Source: Chryseolinea lacunae (GTDB taxonomy: Bacteria > Bacteroidota > Bacteroidia > Cytophagales > Cyclobacteriaceae). Taken from it: a stretch of 64,000 nt of DNA. Positions 1 through 7,058 of the stretch are shown here, one piece after another (positions within the stretch are counted from its first letter, which is position 1; each line of letters opens with the position of its first letter). A program made the translations under genes and the position numbers. Location: positions 1,178,001 to 1,242,000 of the forward strand of contig NZ_JAERRB010000001.1 in assembly GCF_016735595.1 (NCBI RefSeq), written 5' to 3'. A model generated the notes under the pieces. The model was not told where the DNA came from. It was given only the letters and a program-made list of their open reading frames with translations, and searched no databases.

Positions 1-10
1 CCCTTCCCCT

Positions 11-625
11 ATGAACAAATCCATTTTCCTTTTCAGCATGATGTGCCTGCTTGGAGCGACCGTCGCCAACGGTCAGGCAACAGCCGTGGCCGTTAAAGGC
101 ACTCCGTATCTGGACGACAAGTATGTTGATGGCGTGGTGTTCTACGCCAGCAAAAGCCTGACGGTGCCCATTCGTTACAATGCTTTCCAGGATTTAATTG
201 AGTATCAGCAAAACGGCAAACCCCTGGTGCTGGATCCTACCACCACCATTAAAAAAGTGCAATTGGGAACCGCCGTCTTTGTGCCGCAGGCCTACGACAA
301 GAAGCTTGGCTATTTTGCCATGCTCGACAGCGGCAAGGTGACGTTGTATTCGAAAAAGAAAATCATTCTCCTGCCCGGCCGCAAAGGTGGAGCCCTCGAT
401 GGCAGCGATCAGCCACCCGAATACAAACCGAACCCCGATGTGTTCTACTACAAAATTGGGGATGGCCCGCTGCAAGAAGTCAGCAGCATCAAATCGATGA
501 TTGCCAGCCTGCCCGACAAGCAGGACGAACTGACCCAATTCGCCAAAAAAGAAAAGATATCGCCACGCAAGGAAAAGGAGATGCTTCAATTTGTTCAGTA
601 CTACAATTCGCTGAGCAAAGAATAA
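11..625 (+). CDS. Secreted protein of unknown function
   Basis: A 204-residue protein with a clear signal peptide: a lysine near the N-terminus, a hydrophobic core to about residue 17 and an Ala-Asn-Gly-Gln stretch where cleavage is likely, around residue 21. The mature part is rich in Lys, Asp, Tyr and Val and has no membrane segment or catalytic motif I recognise. The C-terminal third is strongly charged and probably helical. It is followed by an intrinsic terminator, so it probably ends its transcription unit; its promoter lies outside the window. It looks like one of the small periplasmic or surface proteins found in Cytophagia genomes. No function is proposed. Confidence 0.75.
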   Translation: MNKSIFLFSMMCLLGATVANGQATAVAVKGTPYLDDKYVDGVVFYASKSLTVPIRYNAFQDLIEYQQNGKPLVLDPTTTIKKVQLGTAVFVPQAYDKKLGYFAMLDSGKVTLYSKKKIILLPGRKGGALDGSDQPPEYKPNPDVFYYKIGDGPLQEVSSIKSMIASLPDKQDELTQFAKKEKISPRKEKEMLQFVQYYNSLSKE

Positions 626-663
626 AAAACAGGTTGATAGAACGCTTCTTTCGTGCTATGGCA

Positions 664-700
664 CAAGTCGCCCGTTGGTATCGGGCGACTTGCTATTTTT
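664..700 (+). terminator. Intrinsic terminator after the first gene
   Basis: A perfect 11-bp inverted repeat (664-674 and 682-692) with a 7-base loop is followed by a T-rich run on the plus strand. It lies in the 95-bp gap between two convergent genes. The minus-strand side lacks a T-run, so it mainly serves the upstream plus-strand gene. Confidence 0.85.
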
Positions 701-720
701 TATAGTTGACGATTCGTTGT

Positions 721-1560
721 CTACTTCGTATTCCTGAAATTTCTTTCCAGAAAAACCAACACACTATCAAAGCGCTCCTGCGGTTTGGTGTGGCCGCCCT
801 CCACCACGATGTGCTTGTGCGCATACGGAAACTTCACGGCGTCCAGTTGTTTCATCATGGCATCTGCCATTTCGCGCGATGGCCACATTTCGTCGCGGGT
901 GGCCGAGAGGAAGAGGATGGGGCCGTGGATGTTTTCAATTTTTATCCGCGCCCTCGACACGGCTTCCTTGTCTTCGATCATGATATCGAAGGCGCCGCGA
1001 AGGTCTCCCTTCATGGCCGAAGGCACGGCCGCCCAGGGCATGGGAACAAATGGCACCTCTTTGCCCGCGTATGTCCACGACGAGGTGGTTGCATTGAGCG
1101 TGAGCGCGGGAAACACAGCATAGCCCGGAACGATGCCCACCACACCGTTGATGTCGGGATATAAACTCGCCAGCAGCAACGCCAGCTCAGCACCTTTGGA
1201 ACCTCCGATGATGGCGATGCGATGGCTATCAATGTTCGGATTTTTTGCGGCCTCCACCATGGCGTCGTGCACGGCCTCCACTGGAATGCGGTCGAGTTGG
1301 GATGGAAGACCGTCCATGCCGAAGTAGCCGACAGCTAAAAATGCATAGCCCTTTTCCAGAAATTTGTTGCGTGTAGTTTCCCAGCGGTCGCTGGTCCAGG
1401 CATTGCCGCCTTCGGAGCCACCAAGGCCGACAATCAGGGGTTGGTTTGGGCCATCGCCCAGATAGAGTTGTGTATTGACTTTGCCCTGGTGATCGGGTGT
1501 AGAGTTGCAGGCAAAACAAAGCAGCAGGGCAACGCACGTGCTGAAAAACAAAAACTTCAT
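721..1560 (-). CDS. Alpha/beta hydrolase lipoprotein, BAAT C-terminal type
   Basis: A 279-residue lipoprotein: the N-terminus has a hydrophobic stretch ending in a lipobox (FAC followed by Asn at about residue 18). The body is an alpha/beta hydrolase of the acyl-CoA thioester hydrolase/BAAT C-terminal family. A glycine-rich oxyanion segment (GLGGSEGG, about residue 45) precedes a nucleophile elbow GGSKG near residue 120, where Ser is the expected nucleophile. The aspartate (SATRDEMWPS) and histidine (EGGHTKPQ) of the triad follow in the right order near residues 220 and 257. Lipoprotein versions of this family occur in Bacteroidota; the true substrate cannot be told and need not be a CoA ester at the cell surface. 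It lies 51 bp downstream of the AraC regulator on the same strand and could be its target. Confidence 0.8.
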   Translation of the reverse strand: MKFLFFSTCVALLLCFACNSTPDHQGKVNTQLYLGDGPNQPLIVGLGGSEGGNAWTSDRWETTRNKFLEKGYAFLAVGYFGMDGLPSQLDRIPVEAVHDAMVEAAKNPNIDSHRIAIIGGSKGAELALLLASLYPDINGVVGIVPGYAVFPALTLNATTSSWTYAGKEVPFVPMPWAAVPSAMKGDLRGAFDIMIEDKEAVSRARIKIENIHGPILFLSATRDEMWPSREMADAMMKQLDAVKFPYAHKHIVVEGGHTKPQERFDSVLVFLERNFRNTK

Positions 1561-1611
1561 GGGGTGCAGGGTTGGGTTGAACGAAGACTCAAACCTAGCC
1601 CCGCGGGGCGA

Positions 1612-2817
1612 TCAGAGCGTCCGGGCCGTTACGTCCGAACCACTTTGCTGCGACGGTTGCTCCTTTTTCGCATTTTTCAACACGCTGTGGTAACGCGACG
1701 GGGTGAGGCCGGTAAATTTTTTGAACGCTGCATTGAATGCCGTTTTTGAATTGAAGCCCGACTCGAGGGCCATGGCCAGCAACGTGAAATGACTAAAGGC
1801 GGGATCGGCCATTTTGGCTTTCACTTCGTCTACACGATAGGTGTTCACAAAATCGAAGAAGTTTTGTTTCTGGAGTTGGTTGAGCACTTGCGACAGGTGG
1901 TTCACGGAAATGTGAAGCTGATCGGCCAGCGCGCGGGCGCTCAACTCGCCGTCGAGATAAGGTTTGCGTTCGCGCATGAGCACGAGCAGGCGCGTGTGGT
2001 GGTCTGTTGCCTGCTGCTGGTCGAGACCCGAACGCGCATAGGCTGCATCGGCCGATTCGTCTGTCGTGTCAAGTTTGCCGGACGCGACATCGGGTGCATC
2101 CGAAAACACTGCGGTCTGCCGAAAGCCATAATATCCCAGCATGAAGATGAACGCCACGTAGCCTGCCTGCAACAACACGGATTGAAGGACCTGCCATGTG
2201 CCGCCATGCCCCACCGTGAAAATGCCCACAGGCAACAACACAAGATCAATGACCAGCCAAAGCCCGAACACTTTATTGAGCCAGTCGAGGTTGACACGCT
2301 CGGTGTTCGACAAGGCCTGAGATGTGCGCTTCTTGTAGTCGCGAAGAAGCATGTAGAACCACAGCAGGTAAAACGGATCGGTGACCAGGAACAGGACCAC
2401 AAAGATGGCCCATGGAACAGACACCGCACCGTTGATATACATGACGCCGTGAATGATCTCCGTTTCGTTCTGATAGAACACAAAGGCGTTGTAATACAAA
2501 AACGTGAGCACATAGGCGGTGAAGGGCAGCAGGGTCAGCACGGTGATGGTCAGCGGCAATCGCTTGCTGGTGGTGAGCACGTGCATATAATAAAAGAACA
2601 ACGGCCCTGCCAGCAGAAATGAGCCACGGCCCAACAACATCCAGGGCCGATCCGAAAACGCGCCGGTCGATTCCAGATAGAAGTAGCCCTGGCTCACGAC
2701 GAAAAAGATCAGGTAGCCGATGAGAAATTTATCGGCCGCGAGTTTGTTTTTCTTGCTCAGCATCAGGCTCAGCAGAAAAACAGCAATTGCCATACCCGAC
2801 ACAATCAGCAGCGGCAT
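1612..2817 (-). CDS. Membrane-embedded AraC-family transcriptional regulator
   Basis: A 401-residue protein with about seven hydrophobic helices in residues 1-250 and a C-terminal AraC/XylS double helix-turn-helix (about residues 290-385). The second helix-turn-helix carries the usual ALESGFNSKTAFNAAFKK signature and the GLTPSRY ending. This architecture, a 7-TM sensor fused to an AraC domain, is common in Cytophagia and Flavobacteriia. The membrane part is expected to sense an unknown ligand and alter transcription directly from the membrane. The hydrolase lipoprotein directly downstream is the most likely regulated gene. Start is the first ATG, at the beginning of helix 1. Confidence 0.85.
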   Translation of the reverse strand: MPLLIVSGMAIAVFLLSLMLSKKNKLAADKFLIGYLIFFVVSQGYFYLESTGAFSDRPWMLLGRGSFLLAGPLFFYYMHVLTTSKRLPLTITVLTLLPFTAYVLTFLYYNAFVFYQNETEIIHGVMYINGAVSVPWAIFVVLFLVTDPFYLLWFYMLLRDYKKRTSQALSNTERVNLDWLNKVFGLWLVIDLVLLPVGIFTVGHGGTWQVLQSVLLQAGYVAFIFMLGYYGFRQTAVFSDAPDVASGKLDTTDESADAAYARSGLDQQQATDHHTRLLVLMRERKPYLDGELSARALADQLHISVNHLSQVLNQLQKQNFFDFVNTYRVDEVKAKMADPAFSHFTLLAMALESGFNSKTAFNAAFKKFTGLTPSRYHSVLKNAKKEQPSQQSGSDVTARTL

Positions 2818-2908
2818 TCTCAGCAGGTTTTAAACTGCTTGCAAAATACAAAGAATGCCGGCATGAAAAGAAAACTTTAACGCGACCGCTGTACTGAGAA
2901 CAACATCG

Positions 2909-5344
2909 CTATTCGGATCTTAGAATTGTTGCCGGGTTTGTGTTGGCGCCGCGAAAAATCTGGAAACTCACGGTGAGCAACGCCATGCCACACAACATGG
3001 CAAAGGGCACCACAAACAAATCCCACTGCAGGCCAATGCGAAACGCAAAACTGCCGAGCCACACATAAAGACCATACCACGCCAACGGCAACCCGATGAC
3101 GCCAGCAACCATGACCAGCCGCATGAACTGCCACGACAGCAGCGACATAATGTTTTCGGTAGATGCTCCCAACACTTTCCGGATACTGATCTCCTTCCGT
3201 TTTTGCGCCGTAGTGAACGATGCCAATCCCCACAACCCCAGGCACGAGATGGCGATGGCCAGGCCTGCAAAGAGACCGAATATTTTTCCAAACTGCTGAT
3301 CGTCCTGATACTGTCGATTAAAAAAGTCGTCGAGGAAATAATAGTCGTAGGGGTTGCCCGGAAATACTTCCCGGAAGCGTGCGCCGATTTGTTGAATGGC
3401 TTCTTGCATATTGTTCCCGTCGAGGTGAATGGAGAAGGCTGATCGCGACACGGTGTCGGCCTTGAAGACGAAGGGACCATAGTCGGTTTTGAGCGAGCTC
3501 CAGTTGTAGTTCTTCAACACACCCACAATGGCCACGGTGTCGGTTTCCAGCAATATGCGCTCACGCAAAGCCTGCTCGGGCGATCCCAGGCCCAACGCCG
3601 TTACCGCGGCTTCGTTGATGAGCACCGACTCCATGTCGGAGCGGATGTTGGGATTGAAGTTTCTTCCGGCCACCAGCGTCATGTTATAGGTGTCTACAAA
3701 ATCCGGATCAACCCACACCACACTGCCTCCTTTCGAATCGCTGCGCTGATCGCCAGCGCGCAGCAGCGTAGCGCCCCAGTTGTAGCCTCCACCCGGAATG
3801 GCGGCGGACGTGGTCACGTTTATCACACCGGGAATTCTGCGAATGTCGTTCTTCAACATCACGAGCCGGTCGTTTGCATGCGCACCCTGAACAACGGTGG
3901 GTCCCTGCACAATGAGCATCTGATCGACGGTGAGTCCTTTGTGCTGCGTGCGCATGAACATGATCTGACGGTAGACGCCAAACGTGCCGGCAATGAGCAC
4001 AAGCGACGATGCAAACTGAAACACAACCAACGTTTTGCGCAGCCCAAAACCATCGCGTTCCGATTTTGCTTTCAGCATGGCCGTGATTTTGAATGACGAC
4101 AACACAAATGCCGGATATAAACCGGAGATGACCGAGCCCACCACAAACAACGTCACCAGAATCAAACTCAACCGCGGATCGGCAAAATTGAATGAAAGAT
4201 CTTTCCCGGTGATTTGATTCAACACGGGCAACAACGCCAGCGCCAATACCATGGCCAGCACAATGCCGAGGAAGTTAACAACAACCGACTCCAACATAAA
4301 TTGTCGTATGAGCTCACTGCGCAACGCACCGATGGCTTTCTTGATGCCCACCTCATGCGCCCGCTCCATGGCCTGCGCTGTGGAAAGATTGACGTAGTTG
4401 ATCCAGGCAATGGTTAAAATAAAAACAGCGATGACGATAAAAAAATAGAGCGTGGTGAATCCCGTAGTTGGATTAGGTTCGCCTTTCACACCGGGATGCA
4501 GGTGAATGTCGCGGATGGGCTGAAGACCGATCACAATCTTCACATGATCTTCTTCAAAACGTTTGTTGATGTATTTGTCGGCCAATGCCGGAAGCTTTTG
4601 GGTGACCGCGTCAACGTGTGCTTCTGGGTAGAGTTCAACGTAGGTCACAAAGTTGTTCCAGCCCCATTCGCTCCCGGCGCTGTATTGTCCGTTTGTTTTC
4701 AACACGTTGTGCAGGGGTACCAGCACATCGAAGGTGAGGTGCGAATTGCGTGGCACATTGTCGATCACGGCCGACACCTGGTAGTCGCCATCGCAGCGGC
4801 CTCCTGAAATGGTCAACACCTTTCCGATTGCATCTTCGCCCGGACCAAAATACTTTTCAGCCAGCGCCTTTGTCACCACAATGGAATTCGGATTGTCGAG
4901 TGCCGAAGTCAGATCGCCGGCAGTGGCGTTGTAGGTGAAAGCGTCAAGAAAAGTGGAGTCTACCATTTGCAGGTTGGTTTCGTGGAAGGAAACCGGGTCG
5001 CCTGTGGCCGGTTGGTAGGTGAGCACCACACTGCCGCCGTGCAACGGGTGTGTGCGGATGTAACGTTTCACCTCGGGCACTTCTGCCAGCATGGACGGCC
5101 CCAGTCCATAGGTAGATGTGAGGGTTGTGAACTTGAGGACGTCATTCTGGTAGACAGTCCGGTCTACACGATAAAGTTGGGATGCGTGTTTATGATAGGA
5201 ATCGTAGCGGCTTTCATAGTCGACATAGTTCAGGATGACGAGGCATGCCGCCACGCCTAGGGCGAGGCCGAAAATATTGATACAGGAAAACATCTTTCGC
5301 TTCAGGAGGTTGCGAATGGCCAAAACGAAGAAGACTCTCGGCAT
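2909..5344 (-). CDS. FtsX/MacB-like ABC transporter permease
   Basis: An 811-residue protein with the duplicated architecture of large Bacteroidota permeases: one N-terminal helix (about residues 20-40), a MacB-type periplasmic domain, three helices (about 280-420), another helix near 435, a second periplasmic domain, then three C-terminal helices (about 680-795). Both FtsX domains show the family loop: AHEVGIKKAIGA near residue 330 and RKEISIRKVLGAS near 715. It has no ATPase domain, so it needs a separate ATP-binding subunit, and none is encoded next to it. Such proteins are usually linked to efflux or lipoprotein/peptide export; substrate unknown. It is transcribed away from the ECF sigma gene across a 240-bp shared promoter region. 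Confidence 0.88.
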   Translation of the reverse strand: MPRVFFVLAIRNLLKRKMFSCINIFGLALGVAACLVILNYVDYESRYDSYHKHASQLYRVDRTVYQNDVLKFTTLTSTYGLGPSMLAEVPEVKRYIRTHPLHGGSVVLTYQPATGDPVSFHETNLQMVDSTFLDAFTYNATAGDLTSALDNPNSIVVTKALAEKYFGPGEDAIGKVLTISGGRCDGDYQVSAVIDNVPRNSHLTFDVLVPLHNVLKTNGQYSAGSEWGWNNFVTYVELYPEAHVDAVTQKLPALADKYINKRFEEDHVKIVIGLQPIRDIHLHPGVKGEPNPTTGFTTLYFFIVIAVFILTIAWINYVNLSTAQAMERAHEVGIKKAIGALRSELIRQFMLESVVVNFLGIVLAMVLALALLPVLNQITGKDLSFNFADPRLSLILVTLFVVGSVISGLYPAFVLSSFKITAMLKAKSERDGFGLRKTLVVFQFASSLVLIAGTFGVYRQIMFMRTQHKGLTVDQMLIVQGPTVVQGAHANDRLVMLKNDIRRIPGVINVTTSAAIPGGGYNWGATLLRAGDQRSDSKGGSVVWVDPDFVDTYNMTLVAGRNFNPNIRSDMESVLINEAAVTALGLGSPEQALRERILLETDTVAIVGVLKNYNWSSLKTDYGPFVFKADTVSRSAFSIHLDGNNMQEAIQQIGARFREVFPGNPYDYYFLDDFFNRQYQDDQQFGKIFGLFAGLAIAISCLGLWGLASFTTAQKRKEISIRKVLGASTENIMSLLSWQFMRLVMVAGVIGLPLAWYGLYVWLGSFAFRIGLQWDLFVVPFAMLCGMALLTVSFQIFRGANTNPATILRSE

Positions 5345-5554
5345 ACGATTCGTTGTTTAAGGTGTAATGAAACACAAATGCCCCGTGTGGGTGCGAAACG
5401 GTAACTCACGAAACTTGGAATGGTTACATCCCTGCCGGGTGTGTTCTAAAAAACACCTCGCGCCGTCTTCTCCGGCCTAACCCTGCTCCCAACGCCGCAT
5501 TTCTTTAAATTGCTTCACTATTTTTTTTCTGCTTGTAAGATTTCACCCCCTGCA

Positions 5555-5568
5555 TTGTACTAATACAA
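5555..5568. promoter_or_regulatory. Small palindrome upstream of the ECF sigma gene
   Basis: TTGTA and TACAA are separated by four bases (5555-5568), 16 bp before the GTG start of the sigma factor and in the divergent gap shared with the permease gene. It could be an operator or merely a chance AT-rich palindrome. Confidence 0.3.
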
Positions 5569-5584
5569 CAAACTGAAGCCTTTT

Positions 5585-6091
5585 GTGACAGACCCGGAAC
5601 AGAAACAGATTCTTGAACAATGGCTCGACCAGCACAAAGGCCTGCTTTTCAAAATCGTGAGGGCTTATGCGTTGACAGCCATGGATCGCGACGATCTTTT
5701 TCAGGAGATCGTTATCCAGGTGTGGCACTCCATTCCGGCCTTCCGGCACGAAGCGTCCGTTACCACGTGGCTTTATCGCATCGCCCTCAACACGGCCATC
5801 AAATGGACGCGAAAGGAACGAAAACACACGCAGGCCGAAGCGCTCGACGATGTTCATCATCTGCTATCCGAAAACAAAACGACAGATGAACGACTGACGT
5901 GGCTCTATGAAGAAATTCACAAGCTCGACGAAATCGACCGCTCCGTCACGTTGTTGCTGCTCGATGGTTTCAGCTATAAGGAGATGGCGGCCATGCTGGG
6001 CATCAGCGAATCGAATGTGGGTGTGAAAATTAACCGTATCAAAAAACAGCTTATCACTCAATCCAAAAACTATGACAACCCTGGAATTTGA
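5585..6091 (+). CDS. ECF-type RNA polymerase sigma factor
   Basis: A 168-residue extracytoplasmic-function sigma factor. Region 2 is visible in residues 15-85, with the DRDDLFQEIVIQVW segment (region 2.2) and TTWLYRIALNTAIKW (2.4). Region 4 lies at residues 115-160 with the helix-turn-helix GFSYKEMAAMLGISESNVG. The start is taken at GTG (5585) because the region 2 helix would be broken by the next ATG at codon 41. The gene overlaps the next one by 20 bp, so the two are translated together. By position, the overlapping membrane protein may be its anti-sigma factor or sensor. Confidence 0.9.
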   Translation: MTDPEQKQILEQWLDQHKGLLFKIVRAYALTAMDRDDLFQEIVIQVWHSIPAFRHEASVTTWLYRIALNTAIKWTRKERKHTQAEALDDVHHLLSENKTTDERLTWLYEEIHKLDEIDRSVTLLLLDGFSYKEMAAMLGISESNVGVKINRIKKQLITQSKNYDNPGI

Positions 6092-6653
6092 AGATCTGCA
6101 ACGCATCTGGGATGCGGAACACAACAAGGCTCTATTCGCGATCGACGAAACGGCGCTGCACAACCGCATTCTCACGAAGCAGAGGAAGGCACGTGCCATC
6201 ACACACATCAGCGAGTTGTTGCTCATTGTGGTGAACCTGGCCGCGGGTGGGTTTGTGTTTGGCATTACCTACTTCAATGCGCGCAGTAGCTTTTTTATGT
6301 ATGGCATGGCGGTGTGGATGCTGGCCACGGCGGTGTATGTAGCATTGAGTCGCTTGCGCAGAATCCGGGGGGACCGGCAATTTGATCGCTCGCTTCATGG
6401 CGACCTTCAGTATGCTATTTCTGTTGCCGGTTATCAGGTTCGGTTGTCGCATCTTATGCGGTTGAATGTGATTCCGATCGGTGTGTTTATTGCGCTTAGC
6501 ATGTGGGAAGGCGGCAAGCCGTGGTGGATTGCGGGGGTGACGTTGGTGATGTTGTCGGTGGTTTATTATTTCAGCGGGTGGGAACACCAATATTATAAAT
6601 CACGGAAACGTGAGTTGGAAATTCTGCAGGACAAATTGGTGACGAATCAATAG
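6072..6653 (+). CDS. Four-helix membrane protein, possible anti-sigma partner
   Basis: A 193-residue protein with a soluble N-terminal region (about 45 residues), two helices (about 48-68 and 75-92), a basic cytoplasmic linker and two more helices (about 135-152 and 157-175). It has no FecR or zinc-finger anti-sigma motif. Its start lies inside the sigma gene with a 20-bp overlap, a common layout for a sigma factor and the membrane protein that holds it. The N-terminal sequence (TTLEFEDLQRIWDAEHNKAL) resembles the short cytoplasmic head of such Bacteroidota proteins. The anti-sigma role is inferred from position only. Confidence 0.75.
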   Translation: MTTLEFEDLQRIWDAEHNKALFAIDETALHNRILTKQRKARAITHISELLLIVVNLAAGGFVFGITYFNARSSFFMYGMAVWMLATAVYVALSRLRRIRGDRQFDRSLHGDLQYAISVAGYQVRLSHLMRLNVIPIGVFIALSMWEGGKPWWIAGVTLVMLSVVYYFSGWEHQYYKSRKRELEILQDKLVTNQ

Positions 6654-7058
6654 CGTCATGAAACTAGCACTATTGGTGGTGATGGTTGTTTTAACATCGT
6701 CCATTGTGTTTGATCGGAATGATATGGAGTCTTCGTCGTTGGAGGATGCGCGCGTGGGGGATTATATTGATGGGGAAATGTGTGGCGAACACGAAAGATG
6801 CTGGGATGTTCAACGGAGTTTTTGTTTTGAAAGCGCGGTTTGTTTTTAAGAATGATGGCGGCATTGGAAATGTGCAATGTGCCTCAGATCAGGTGGCTCC
6901 GCTGGAGCCGTTCAAAGGAGTCAGTTTCTTTCTATAGACAGGAAACTCCTCCGGAGTTGTTTCCGGAGGAGTTATTGCTATGACATGGAATTCTTTTACC
7001 TATCGAGTAGCCACGGTTCGGCACGTTGTCCATCTTGATGATGGCTTCATAAACCACC
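6654..7058. other. Intergenic stretch with a weak hairpin
   Basis: This 405-bp gap lies between convergent genes. A 63-codon frame at 6658-6849 starts with a hydrophobic signal-like stretch four bases after the preceding stop, but soon loses protein-like character and may be the relic of a small secreted protein. A perfect 12-bp inverted repeat (6944-6955 and 6962-6973, loop of 6) follows. It lacks a T-run on either strand and could still end transcripts from both sides. Nothing else was seen. Confidence 0.4.
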
